DNA of 64,000 bases from Streptococcus suis (GTDB lineage Bacteria > Bacillota > Bacilli > Lactobacillales > Streptococcaceae), in the NCBI RefSeq assembly GCF_017601095.1, contig NZ_JAGFUX010000003.1:124001-188000 (forward strand). Reading direction: 5' to 3'. The notes beneath the pieces are model-generated. The model had not been told where the DNA came from. It worked only from the letters and a program-made list of their open reading frames with translations, and searched no databases. Shown here piece after piece: positions 8,704 through 17,643 of the stretch (its first letter is position 1; each line of letters starts with the position of its first letter). A program made the translations under genes and the position numbers.

Positions 8704-11388
8704 TTAGATCGCTTTTTCATCCAAGCCCATTTTACGTTGTACAAATTTGACAATTTCAACAACGACAACCATGAGACCTGAACCAATAATGGCTACCAAC
8801 CATTGAGTTGGTGTCAAGATTGAAACCTTGAAGAAGGTATTGAATCCTGGAATTACCAAGGTTGCCATCAAGAGCAAGAAGGCAGCTACGATAGACCAGT
8901 TAAAGAGTTTATTCTTAAATGGACCAACGGTAAAGATAGATTGGTAAACAGACTTAACGTTGAAGGCATGCACCAACTGGATCAAACCAAGCGTCAAGTA
9001 AGACATAGTAAGAGCATCTGCGTGGATTTCAGCATAGGTACTATGCTCTGGATAGAGAAGAGCATAGCCGTAAACACCCAAGACAAGAGCTGTTTGAAGA
9101 ATACCTTGGTAGACGATAGAGCTCAAGACACCACCTGAGAAGAAGCTTGAGTTACGACCACGAGGTTTGTGCTGCATGACACCTGGCTCAGCAGGTTCAA
9201 CACCAAGGGCGATAGCTGGAAGTGTATCTGTTACCAAGTTAATCCAAAGAAGATGAACTGGTTCCAATACATCCCAGCCAAAGAGGGTTGCAAGGAAGAT
9301 ACACAATACTTCAGCTGTGTTAGCTGACAAGAGATATTGGATGGTTTTTTGGATGTTTGAGAAGACCTTACGTCCTTCTTCCACCGCAACGATAATAGTC
9401 GCAAAGTTGTCATCTGCAAGGACCATATCAGAGGCACCTTTAGAAACTTCCGTACCTGTGATACCCATACCGATACCGATGTCGGCTGTCTTAAGTGATG
9501 GCGCATCGTTTACACCATCACCTGTCATGGCAACAACCTTACCGTCATTCTGCCAAGCCTTAACGATACGAACCTTGTGTTCCGGAGATACACGAGCATA
9601 TACAGAATATTGTTTAAAGACTTTTTGGAATTCTTCATCTGTCAATTCATTGAGCTCTGCACCTGTAAATACATGGTCTTCTGTATCGTTTGGATCGATG
9701 ATACCAAGACGTTTTGCAATCGCCTCAGCTGTATCTTGGTGGTCACCTGTAATCATGATTGGACGGATACCTGCCTCCTTAGCGACACGAACAGCTTCTG
9801 CTGCTTCAGGACGCTCAGGGTCAATCATACCAACCAATCCTGAGAAGACTAGGTCATTTTCAAGGACTTCAGATTCCAATTCAGGAATAGCATCCACATA
9901 CTTGTAAGCCATCATCAAGACACGGAGAGCTTGCTTAGCCAACTCTTTGTTTGTTGCAAGGATAGCTTGCTTATCCGCATCAGTAATCGGACGAACTGTA
10001 CCGTTTTCTTCAATTTGCGTTACACGTTTCAACAACTGATCTGGAGCACCTTTCACAGCTACGAAGAAGTTTCCAGCAGCTTGCTGATGAATGGTTGACA
10101 TCAATTTACGTGTTGAGTCAAATGGCAATTCAGCCACACGAGGCTCAGAAACCAAGACTTCACGAACGTCAAAGTTTTGATCCAAACCAAATTGAACAAG
10201 TGCCGTTTCAGTTGGGTCACCAATCAATTTACCTGTTGGGTCAACTTTCGTATCGTTGGCAAAGTTCATAACACGAAGCGTTGTATTGCTTGCGTCCAAA
10301 GCTTCTTTAGCATCCACCAATTGGCCGTTTGTATAGACTTTCTCAACCGTCATCTGGTTCATGGTCAAGGTACCAGTCTTATCGGATGCAATGATTTCAG
10401 TCGAACCAAGTGTTTCAACGGCTGGCAACTTACGAATGATAGAGTTCCGTTTTGCCAAGACCTGTGTACCAAGAGAAAGGACAACAGTTACGATTGCTGG
10501 CAAACCTTCTGGAATAGCCGCAACCGCAAGGGCTACAGATGTCATAAGAGCAGGCAAGATACCTTCGCCACGTACAAATACTGAAACAGCCATTGTAATC
10601 ACAGCGATGACCAATACTGCATAAGTCAAGACCTTAGACAATTGGTGCAAGTTTTGTTTCAACGGTGTGTCTGTCTCATCTGCATTGGCAAGCATGCCTG
10701 CGATGTGCCCAACTTCCGTGTACATACCTGTGTTTGTAACCACACCAAGACCTCGTCCGTAAGTAACGTTTGAGTTTTGGTAAGCCATATTGACACGGTC
10801 ACCGATTGGTGCATCTTCAGCCAAAATTGCTGACAAGTCTTTATCAACTGGGACAGATTCACCTGTAAGAGCAGCTTCCTCAATCTTCAGTGAGTTAGCT
10901 TCTAGCAAGCGCATATCCGCTGGAACAACGTCACCTGCCTCAAGCAAGACGATATCACCTGGAACCAAGTCTTTCGAATCAACCTCTACAACGTGACCAT
11001 CACGAAGAGCACGCGCAACAGGACTAGACATGTTCTTAAGAGCTTCGATTGCCGCTTCTGCCTGACCTTCTTGGTAAACACCGAAGGCCGCATTCAAGAT
11101 AACAACCGCTAAGATGATAATAGCATCCGTCAAACCGTGTGAACCCTCTGTAATCACTGTTAGGATTGCAGCCGCAATCAAAATAATGATCATCAAGTCC
11201 TTGAACTGATCCAAGAATTTGGCTAAGAGTGTACGCTTTTCACCCTCATCCAATTCATTACGACCATAGTCCGCTAGACGTTTGCTAGCTTCGCTGCTAG
11301 ACAAACCATCTAAAGAAGACTCCATGCTTGACAATACTTGCTCTTCGCTTTGTGTATAAAACAAATCGCGTTTTTGTTCTTTTGACAA
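8704..11388 (-). CDS. P-type cation-transporting ATPase (PacL/MgtA-like, probable Mn2+/Ca2+ exporter)
   Basis: An 894-residue P2-type ATPase. TGES (175-178), the transmembrane PEGL (293-296), the phosphorylation motif DKTGT (336-340) and TGDGVNDAPSLK in the P-domain are all present, with ten expected helices. The frame has no ATG at its front. TTG at 11388 is chosen because AAGGAG lies 7 nt upstream; a TTG at 11427 has no site. The gene follows a yybP-ykoY riboswitch, whose family senses Mn2+. In S. pneumoniae an orthologous riboswitch-controlled ATPase (MgtA) exports Mn2+, so manganese and/or calcium export is the likely role here. Confidence 0.9.
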   Translation of the reverse strand: MSKEQKRDLFYTQSEEQVLSSMESSLDGLSSSEASKRLADYGRNELDEGEKRTLLAKFLDQFKDLMIIILIAAAILTVITEGSHGLTDAIIILAVVILNAAFGVYQEGQAEAAIEALKNMSSPVARALRDGHVVEVDSKDLVPGDIVLLEAGDVVPADMRLLEANSLKIEEAALTGESVPVDKDLSAILAEDAPIGDRVNMAYQNSNVTYGRGLGVVTNTGMYTEVGHIAGMLANADETDTPLKQNLHQLSKVLTYAVLVIAVITMAVSVFVRGEGILPALMTSVALAVAAIPEGLPAIVTVVLSLGTQVLAKRNSIIRKLPAVETLGSTEIIASDKTGTLTMNQMTVEKVYTNGQLVDAKEALDASNTTLRVMNFANDTKVDPTGKLIGDPTETALVQFGLDQNFDVREVLVSEPRVAELPFDSTRKLMSTIHQQAAGNFFVAVKGAPDQLLKRVTQIEENGTVRPITDADKQAILATNKELAKQALRVLMMAYKYVDAIPELESEVLENDLVFSGLVGMIDPERPEAAEAVRVAKEAGIRPIMITGDHQDTAEAIAKRLGIIDPNDTEDHVFTGAELNELTDEEFQKVFKQYSVYARVSPEHKVRIVKAWQNDGKVVAMTGDGVNDAPSLKTADIGIGMGITGTEVSKGASDMVLADDNFATIIVAVEEGRKVFSNIQKTIQYLLSANTAEVLCIFLATLFGWDVLEPVHLLWINLVTDTLPAIALGVEPAEPGVMQHKPRGRNSSFFSGGVLSSIVYQGILQTALVLGVYGYALLYPEHSTYAEIHADALTMSYLTLGLIQLVHAFNVKSVYQSIFTVGPFKNKLFNWSIVAAFLLLMATLVIPGFNTFFKVSILTPTQWLVAIIGSGLMVVVVEIVKFVQRKMGLDEKAI

Positions 11389-11428
11389 TTTCCTTCTCCT
11401 TTTCGGTCCCTTTTCTACCTTTTTCAAT

Positions 11429-11462
11429 AAAAAAGAGACCTGTTTTTATTAAAACAAGTCTC
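11429..11462 (-). terminator. Riboswitch attenuator hairpin in the ATPase leader
   Basis: Minus strand GAGACTTGTTTT, a 4-nt loop, AAAACAGGTCTC, then six T. The 5' arm re-uses the GAGAC that closes the yybP-ykoY aptamer, so terminator and aptamer are mutually exclusive. Confidence 0.85.
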
Positions 11463-11620
11463 GCTATTTAATATATTGCCGGAAACAAGTCGGATTGACG
11501 ACAATATCACGGATGTCCTCTTCTCTCACCTTTTTCACAATTCCTGACTTTTCATCACTGATAAACAGGTTGCTCTATAAAGATGATGGAAAAAGCGAAA
11601 TCCGCTAGCTACTCCCTCGA
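11457..11620 (-). ncRNA. yybP-ykoY (Mn2+-sensing) riboswitch
   Basis: The minus strand shows the family's conserved blocks in order: GGGAGTAGC (11608-11616), GTCGTCAATCCG, CCGGC and TAGCGAGAC at the 3' closing strand. A terminator follows directly and shares the last strand. Metal binding should stabilise the aptamer, prevent terminator folding and turn on the downstream exporter. Motif recognition was by eye; a covariance search would settle boundaries. Confidence 0.88.
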
Positions 11621-11630
11621 TTTGTCACCT

Positions 11631-11659
11631 ATCATAACAAAATTAGAGCAAAATTTCAA
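11631..11659 (-). promoter_or_regulatory. Promoter of the riboswitch-ATPase transcript
   Basis: Minus strand TTGAAA (11654-11659), a 17-nt spacer and TATGAT (11631-11636) with an upstream TGt. The predicted start lies ~4 nt before the aptamer. Confidence 0.8.
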
Positions 11660-11683
11660 GAATTTTTCCTTTTTGGAAACGTT

Positions 11684-12073
11684 TTAATCTCCCCAAGAAA
11701 TCTCCATCTGATAGCGGGCAAAGACTTGATCCCTCTCTAAAGGTCGCAATTCATAGGACAAAGCCAATTTTCCAGCCTCTGGCTCAAATTGATAGCGGTC
11801 TGTTTTTGTGACAAAGTGCTGAATTCCCATCGGAGTCGGAATGGTTACGATAGCTTCTTGCTGAACCAAGAAACGCATGATTGATTTTGGATTTGAAAAT
11901 CGCGTCATGGTCAGCTCATCCCTTGTCATTTTCAAAACAACCTTTTCTTCTTCTTCATTTTGATAATGAAGATAAAGAGAGCCATTTTTTTCTGTCAATT
12001 CGACTGGAAAAACTTGATGTACCACCTCTGTCTGGTCATCCAATTGAATCTGATTCAGTAACCGGATCTGCAT
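11684..12073 (-). CDS. DUF1934 family protein (YwiB-like, lipocalin-type beta barrel)
   Basis: A 129-residue soluble protein. The pattern of beta strands and the conserved TRFSNPKSIMRFLVQ and TPMGIQHFVTKTDRY blocks match the DUF1934/YwiB family, which folds as a small calycin-like beta barrel. No signal peptide is present. It lies immediately downstream of the TauE-like gene on the same strand (1-nt gap), so the two are probably cotranscribed. Biochemical function is unknown. Confidence 0.82.
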   Translation of the reverse strand: MQIRLLNQIQLDDQTEVVHQVFPVELTEKNGSLYLHYQNEEEEKVVLKMTRDELTMTRFSNPKSIMRFLVQQEAIVTIPTPMGIQHFVTKTDRYQFEPEAGKLALSYELRPLERDQVFARYQMEISWGD

Positions 12074-12074
12074 C

Positions 12075-12968
12075 TTATACCTCTTTCTTTGCCTGTTGAA
12101 TAAAAGATGAACGTAGCAAGGTCATACCCGTATAGATTGCAATAAAGACCACTAATATTTTCAAATTATTAATATCCAGGCTCGAAAGGAAAAAGGCCGC
12201 TGTCAGAACCCCCAAGACCCCTCCGACAATAATCCCCGGAACACCTGGCCAAGAAACCCGACCCGATTGAATGAATTGCTTGGTCCCAGCAGACAACATC
12301 ATGGCAGCATTCAACATCATAACCGGAAGAGCAACTGCTGGACTAATCCCCATTAGGGAGAAGAAAATCAATTCTGGAGCATAATTTCCCAAGCCCATGC
12401 TGAGCAACATCCCAATTAAGAAATCAAATCCAATTCCAACTAGCAACTTCCAACCTGTTAATCCACGAACATCTGTCCCCAAATCTGCACCAGGATTCGT
12501 TACCATTCGATAAACCATGATTCCCGCCGCAACAATGAGTAAGACCCCCAAGACCCGCTGAACCTTCTTGGTATCCCAGTTTTGGGTCACACGCGCACCG
12601 ACAGAAGCCCCAAAAAAGGAAGAGATAGCAAGAGGGACAAGGGTGGTCATCTCCACCTCTACAATGGTAATGAACAGTAGAGCTTCCAACAAGATTGGGA
12701 TGATATGGGCCGTCGTCATAGTGGCTGGGATACGTCGATCTTCCTCCACCAGTTTGGTTGCCTTAAAGAGACTGGTTGTCGTCGCAAAGGTGCCAATCCC
12801 CAAGGTATCGAGCAAGTCCGTCACAAAACCGATTCCAAAACCTGTCCAAAATCGGTCCGTCATCGAAACCTTATGCTGGCGCATATATGAAACAATCAAG
12901 TACAAAATCCAAACAATCATCGCAATCAAAATCATTTGGATAAGGGTCAATATCATCTTTTCAGTCAT
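12075..12968 (-). CDS. TauE/SafE family membrane transporter
   Basis: A 297-residue integral membrane protein with about eight helices. Two related halves carry the family's GFVTDLLDTLGIGTF and GIGFDFLIGMLLSMGLGNYAPE loops. The family exports or imports small anions such as sulfite or sulfonates; the substrate here is unknown. The start at 12968 follows TATAAT by 6 nt with no Shine-Dalgarno, suggesting a leaderless message; ATG at 12956 is an alternative. It is divergent from the HD-domain gene across ~97 bp. Confidence 0.85.
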   Translation of the reverse strand: MTEKMILTLIQMILIAMIVWILYLIVSYMRQHKVSMTDRFWTGFGIGFVTDLLDTLGIGTFATTTSLFKATKLVEEDRRIPATMTTAHIIPILLEALLFITIVEVEMTTLVPLAISSFFGASVGARVTQNWDTKKVQRVLGVLLIVAAGIMVYRMVTNPGADLGTDVRGLTGWKLLVGIGFDFLIGMLLSMGLGNYAPELIFFSLMGISPAVALPVMMLNAAMMLSAGTKQFIQSGRVSWPGVPGIIVGGVLGVLTAAFFLSSLDINNLKILVVFIAIYTGMTLLRSSFIQQAKKEV

Positions 12969-12974
12969 TTCTTT

Positions 12975-13003
12975 ATTATAATCCAAACCAAGAAAAAGGT
13001 AAA
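12975..13003 (-). promoter_or_regulatory. Promoter of the TauE-like gene, leaderless arrangement
   Basis: Minus strand TTTACC (12998-13003), a 17-nt spacer and TATAAT (12975-12980), only 6 nt before ATG 12968. Confidence 0.7.
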
Positions 13004-13049
13004 TACCCGCCCCCAAAAAAGGTTTATAGAAGAAGAATGAAGCAGATTT

Positions 13050-13058
13050 TGATATAAT
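13050..13058 (+). promoter_or_regulatory. Promoter of the HD-domain gene, leaderless arrangement
   Basis: Extended -10 TGaTATAAT, followed by 7 nt and then ATG 13066. Confidence 0.7.
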
Positions 13059-13065
13059 GGAAGGT

Positions 13066-14379
13066 ATGATTGAAAAAGTTTTTCGAGATCCAGTACATAA
13101 CTACATTCATGTTGATCACGAATTGATCTACAATCTGATCAACATACGTGAGTTTCAGCGTTTACGCCGTATCAAGCAACTTGGAACAACCTCCTATACC
13201 TTCCATGGAGGAGAGCATAGTCGTTTTTCTCATTGCTTAGGTGTCTATGAAATTGCTAGAAGAATCACGCAAAAATTCGAGGATAACTATGCCCATATTT
13301 GGGATGCAGGAGAGTCCCTCTTAACCATGACAGCGGCCCTCTTACACGATTTGGGGCACGGGGCCTATTCGCATACGTTTGAACGATTATTTGATACCGA
13401 CCATGAGGAAATGACCTGTCAAATCATCCTGTCACCAGATACGGAAATCAATGCACTCCTATTGCAGATTTCGCCAGATTTTCCAGAAAAAGTAGCAAGT
13501 GTCATCCGACATACCTATCCTAACAAACAGGTGGTCCAACTGATTTCCAGCCAAATTGATGTCGATCGTATGGACTATCTCTTACGTGATTCCTACTTTA
13601 CAGGCACCAACTATGGGGAGTTTGATTTGACCCGCATTCTCCGCGTCATCTGCCCAACTCCGCAAGGAATCGCCTTCAAGGAATCAGGTATGCACGCTGT
13701 GGAAGACTATGTCCTTAGTCGCTATCAGATGTACATGCAGGTCTATTTCCATCCAGCCAGTCGCTCCATGGAAGTGCTGCTGCAAAACCTTTTAAAGCGA
13801 GCAAAAATTCTCTACCCCGTTGAAAAACAGTTTTTCCAATTAACATCTCCGAGACTGATTCCCTTTTTCGAACATCAGTTTGATTTAGAGGACTACTTGG
13901 CCTTGGATGATGGGGTTATGAACACCTATTTCCAATCCTGGATCAATGGACCTGACCGAACACTTTCAGACCTAGCTCAACGTTATATTAATCGCAAGGT
14001 CTTTAAGTCCATTACCTTTAAGGCAGAGCAGGAAGAGGAACTTGATTCTCTCCGACACCTGGTCGCAGATGTGGGATTTGATCCCGAATACTACTCGGCT
14101 ATCCACCATAATTTTGACCTGCCTTACGATATTTATCGACCAAATGACCAGAAAAAACGGACCCAGATTGAAATCATGCGAAAAGATGGTAGCCTTGTCG
14201 AGCTTTCGCAATTGTCTCCAATCGTAGCCTCACTGTCTGGTACAGTGCACGGTGACAGCCGCTTTTATTTCCCTAAGGAAATGTTGGATGAAGCAGGGAT
14301 TTTTTCCCATTACAACCAAGACTTCATCAGTCATATTCACAACGACCAATTTATCAAAGGAAACGATCATGAGCATTAA
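13066..14379 (+). CDS. HD-domain (d)NTP triphosphohydrolase-like protein (YwfO family)
   Basis: A 437-residue protein related to dGTPases and SAMHD1. It opens VFRDPVHNYIHVDHELIYNL and carries H51 (GGEHSRFSHC), the HD pair H94-D95 in LLHDLGHG, and the late metal ligand in QIDVDRMDYLLRD. B. subtilis YwfO is the nearest named relative. Start 13066 is preferred over ATG 13057, which lies inside the -10 box. It overlaps the next gene by 11 nt, indicating translational coupling with the HAD phosphatase. Its exact nucleotide substrate is not deducible. Confidence 0.9.
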   Translation: MIEKVFRDPVHNYIHVDHELIYNLINIREFQRLRRIKQLGTTSYTFHGGEHSRFSHCLGVYEIARRITQKFEDNYAHIWDAGESLLTMTAALLHDLGHGAYSHTFERLFDTDHEEMTCQIILSPDTEINALLLQISPDFPEKVASVIRHTYPNKQVVQLISSQIDVDRMDYLLRDSYFTGTNYGEFDLTRILRVICPTPQGIAFKESGMHAVEDYVLSRYQMYMQVYFHPASRSMEVLLQNLLKRAKILYPVEKQFFQLTSPRLIPFFEHQFDLEDYLALDDGVMNTYFQSWINGPDRTLSDLAQRYINRKVFKSITFKAEQEEELDSLRHLVADVGFDPEYYSAIHHNFDLPYDIYRPNDQKKRTQIEIMRKDGSLVELSQLSPIVASLSGTVHGDSRFYFPKEMLDEAGIFSHYNQDFISHIHNDQFIKGNDHEH

Positions 14380-15178
14380 ACTCGTTGCTGTCGATATAGA
14401 TGGCACTTTACTCAATAGCCAACACCAAATCACACCTGATGTCAAGCAAGCCATCCAAGAAGCAAAGGAAGCCGGCGTCAAGATTGTCATTGCAACAGGA
14501 CGCCCTATTTCTGGCGTACACCATATTTTAGAAGAATTGCAGCTCAACCAAGCTGGCGACTTCGTCATTACCTTTAACGGTAGCTTAGTACAAGATGCCC
14601 ATACTGGTGAGGACCTGGTTAAAAACACCCTGTCCTATCAAGACTACTTGGACTTGGTTCACCTTTCCAATACACTCTCCCTTCCAATGCATGCCAGCAC
14701 CAAGGAAGGTCTGTTTACTGCCAACCGTAATATCGGAAAGTACACAGTCTATGAGTCTACCTTGGTCAATGCACCGATTTTCTATCGGACTCCTGAAGAA
14801 ATGACGGACAAGGAAATTATTAAGGTCATGATGGTGGATGAGCCTGAGCGGCTCGATAGAGCTCTTGAAACCATTCCAGCAGCCTTCTTTGATCGCTTTA
14901 CGATTGCCAAGTCAGCCCCATTTTATCTGGAGTTCACACCAAAACAAGCCAATAAGGGATTGGCCATTATCGCGTTAGCTCAAACATTAGGCTTAACCAT
15001 GGACCAAACCATGGCCATTGGTGACCAGGAAAATGACCGACCAATGTTAGAAGTTGTTGGCCATCCAGTTGTCATGGAAAACGGAAGCGATTCTGTCAAA
15101 GCAATCGCCAAAACCATTACCAAATCAAACGATGAACATGGTGTTGCACACGCCATTAGAGAGTGGGTATTAAACTAA
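14369..15178 (+). CDS. Cof-type HAD-IIB family phosphatase
   Basis: A 269-residue haloacid dehalogenase phosphatase. Motif I is VDIDGTLL (nucleophile D9, acid D11), motif II lies in IATGRP, and motif IV is IGDQENDRPML. The length and a cap between motifs II and III fit the Cof/IIB subclass, which dephosphorylates small phosphosugars or cofactor phosphates in the cytoplasm. The start at 14369 has AAAGGAAA upstream and overlaps the HD gene; its stop overlaps the next ATG (TAATG). Substrate unknown. Confidence 0.9.
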   Translation: MSIKLVAVDIDGTLLNSQHQITPDVKQAIQEAKEAGVKIVIATGRPISGVHHILEELQLNQAGDFVITFNGSLVQDAHTGEDLVKNTLSYQDYLDLVHLSNTLSLPMHASTKEGLFTANRNIGKYTVYESTLVNAPIFYRTPEEMTDKEIIKVMMVDEPERLDRALETIPAAFFDRFTIAKSAPFYLEFTPKQANKGLAIIALAQTLGLTMDQTMAIGDQENDRPMLEVVGHPVVMENGSDSVKAIAKTITKSNDEHGVAHAIREWVLN

Positions 15179-16395
15179 TGTACACCTATAAAATTGGCAT
15201 TCCTGCCCAAGAACACGATGAATTTGCAAAACAATCGTCCCAAGTCAACCTCTTGCAAAGCAGCAACTGGGCTGCGATTAAAGACAGTTGGGGCAATGAG
15301 CGCTTGGGATTCTACCAAGATGGCAGTTTAGTGGCCGTTGCTTCTGTCCTAATCCGCCCCTTACCTGCTGGCTTTAGCATGCTCTATATTCCACGTGGCC
15401 CGATTATGGACTACTCAAACCAAGACTTGGTTCAATTTGTCCTTGCTTCTCTAAAAAAATTCGGTAAAACCAAGCGAGCCCTCTTCATTAAATTTGACCC
15501 AGCTCTCCTACTCAAACAGTATAAAATTGGGCAAGAAGTTGAAGAAAACCCTACAACCCTTGCACAGCTGTCAATTCTCCAAAAGGCAGGTGCTGAATGG
15601 ACAGGACGGACTCAGGATATGGCACAAAGTATCCAACCCCGCTTCCAAGCCAATATCCACAGGGACTACTTTTCCGACGAAACTCTGTCGAAAAGCACAC
15701 GCCAAACCATTCGCACATCCTTGAATAAAGGACTTGTAGTTCAAGTTGGGGGCATCGAATGGCTAGATGAATTTGCTGCACTCATGAAAAAAACTGAGAA
15801 ACGCAAATCGATCTCTCTGAGAGATAAAGCTTATTATGAAAAAATACTGACAACATATCCAAAGCATTCTTTTATCACCATTACGCAACTGGATTTAGAC
15901 AAACGCCACAACACCCTCCTTGCCCAAAAGGAAAAGTTAGCACAAGAAGCTCTCAAATTTACAGAAAAGACCAAGCCAGGTAAACGAGCCCAACATCGGG
16001 AAGACACAGAAAAAACATTAGAAGAACTGGCATTCCTGGGAAAGAAATTAGCTGAGGGTCATCACCTTGCCTCTCTCGCTGCAACACTTTCAGTTGATTT
16101 TGGCCCAACTTCTGACAATCTCTATGCTGGAATGGATGAAGAATATCGCCGTTACCAACCTGCCATTCTGACTTGGTATGAAACAGCAAGACAGGCGTTT
16201 AATCGCGGTGCCTCATGGCAAAATATGGGAGGGATTGAAAACCAACTAGATGGTGGGCTCTTTAGTTATAAATCAAAATTCAACCCTCTCATTGAAGAGT
16301 ATCTTGGGGAATTTACCGTCCCAGTAAATCACTTCCTCTACAAATTAACAACCACCGCCTATACAATCCGAAAAAAATTAAGGAGTAAACACTAA
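15178..16395 (+). CDS. murM: FemAB-family aminoacyltransferase, MurM-like
   Basis: A 405-residue tRNA-dependent aminoacyltransferase expected to add the first residue of the peptidoglycan cross-bridge to the stem-peptide lysine of lipid II. The N-terminal order of S. pneumoniae MurM is preserved: YKIGIP, VLIRPLPAGF, LYIPRGPIMDY. Twin GNAT-like domains are split by a coiled-coil arm (residues ~238-298), and the C-terminal NMGGIENQLDGGLFSYKSKFNP matches the family. The ATG overlaps the preceding stop (TAATG). It is the first of three FemAB genes in a row. Amino-acid specificity cannot be read. Confidence 0.87.
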   Translation: MYTYKIGIPAQEHDEFAKQSSQVNLLQSSNWAAIKDSWGNERLGFYQDGSLVAVASVLIRPLPAGFSMLYIPRGPIMDYSNQDLVQFVLASLKKFGKTKRALFIKFDPALLLKQYKIGQEVEENPTTLAQLSILQKAGAEWTGRTQDMAQSIQPRFQANIHRDYFSDETLSKSTRQTIRTSLNKGLVVQVGGIEWLDEFAALMKKTEKRKSISLRDKAYYEKILTTYPKHSFITITQLDLDKRHNTLLAQKEKLAQEALKFTEKTKPGKRAQHREDTEKTLEELAFLGKKLAEGHHLASLAATLSVDFGPTSDNLYAGMDEEYRRYQPAILTWYETARQAFNRGASWQNMGGIENQLDGGLFSYKSKFNPLIEEYLGEFTVPVNHFLYKLTTTAYTIRKKLRSKH

Positions 16396-17633
16396 TGACA
16401 TTTAGGACTATTAGCAAAGAAGAATTTCTGGAACATTGTCAGCTGGCAACCAGTAAATCATTTTTGCAGTCACCTGAAATGGCTACTCTATTAGAGAAAC
16501 GAGGCTTTACGGTCTCCTTTCTTGGTCTTTGGAATCCTCAACAAGAGTTAGTTATCTCCGCCCTCATCTATACCAAGAAAATGTTTGGGGGGATTTACAT
16601 GGAGCTAAATGCTGGTCCTGTGTCAACAGATGATAACTATTTACCTGAATTTTATAAGCATTTAAAAGAGTATGCAACCACAAACGGTGTCCTAGAGCTA
16701 GTTGTAAAACCAGCTCAAGATTATCAGCAATTTGATAGCGATGGCCAGCCAACCAGTTCAGAAAATCAAGAAGGAATTACTTATTTAACCAATCTAGGCT
16801 ATCAACATGACGGTCTTAAAACAGGCTATCCGGGTGGAGAGCCTGACTGGCATTATGTAAAAGATTTGACGGGTATCCAGTCCGAGAACTTGATTGCTTC
16901 TTTCAGTAAAAAAGGGCGCCCAATCATGAAAAAAGTCCACAGCTTTAACATGAAAATACGACCCCTAAAACGTGACGAACTCCACATTTTCAAGGAAATT
17001 ACTAGCTCCACATCTGAACGTCGTGAGTATGCCGATAAAGGGCTTGCTTATTACCTAGACTTTTATGATAGTTTTGGTTCGTCTGCTGAATTCATGGTTG
17101 CCACCCTCAATTTTCAGGAATACCTCCAGCTTCTGATGCAGGAACAAACAACAATCCAGGCTGAAATGGAAGAAATCTTCGCTGTACATGGTCCTCAACC
17201 TGATAGCGTCAAACCAAAAACTAAGCTGAAAAATCTCATTAAACAACTAGATGCTCTTCAACAACGGATAGAAGAAACCAATGGTTTCCTCCAAAAGTAC
17301 GGTCCTAAAGATGTCGTTCTTGCAGGAAGTCTATTCATCTATACACCACAAGAAGCCGTCTATCTCTTCAGCGGTTCCTATACGGAGTTCAATAAATTCT
17401 ATGCACCTTTCCTACTGCAGGAACATGTGATGTTGGAAGCCATCAACCGTCAGATTAACTTTTACAATTTCCTTGGTATTATGGGAGAATTTGACGGCAG
17501 CGATGGCGTTCTACGATTTAAACAGAATTTCAATGGATACGTTGTTCGGAAAATGGGAACTTTCCACTTTTATCCACAGCCACTAAAATACAAGACGATT
17601 CAAATACTAAAAAAATTATTGAGACGTTCATAA
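16395..17633 (+). CDS. FemAB-family aminoacyltransferase, MurN-like (copy 1)
   Basis: A 412-residue FemAB/FemX protein. It has MATLLEKRGFTVSFLGL near the start, a coiled-coil arm around residues 238-298, and the C-terminal block FDGSDGVLRFKQNFNGY. It is expected to add the second cross-bridge residue on lipid II. It overlaps the MurM-like gene by one base (TAATG) and is closely paralogous to the next gene, so the pair arose by tandem duplication. Confidence 0.87.
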   Translation: MTFRTISKEEFLEHCQLATSKSFLQSPEMATLLEKRGFTVSFLGLWNPQQELVISALIYTKKMFGGIYMELNAGPVSTDDNYLPEFYKHLKEYATTNGVLELVVKPAQDYQQFDSDGQPTSSENQEGITYLTNLGYQHDGLKTGYPGGEPDWHYVKDLTGIQSENLIASFSKKGRPIMKKVHSFNMKIRPLKRDELHIFKEITSSTSERREYADKGLAYYLDFYDSFGSSAEFMVATLNFQEYLQLLMQEQTTIQAEMEEIFAVHGPQPDSVKPKTKLKNLIKQLDALQQRIEETNGFLQKYGPKDVVLAGSLFIYTPQEAVYLFSGSYTEFNKFYAPFLLQEHVMLEAINRQINFYNFLGIMGEFDGSDGVLRFKQNFNGYVVRKMGTFHFYPQPLKYKTIQILKKLLRRS

Positions 17634-17643
17634 AGGGAAACTT

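Noticed and set aside
9317..9907. Long plus-strand open frame inside the P-type ATPase gene
   Set aside because: It is antisense to a strongly conserved coding region, has no ribosome site, and its composition is that of a shadow frame.
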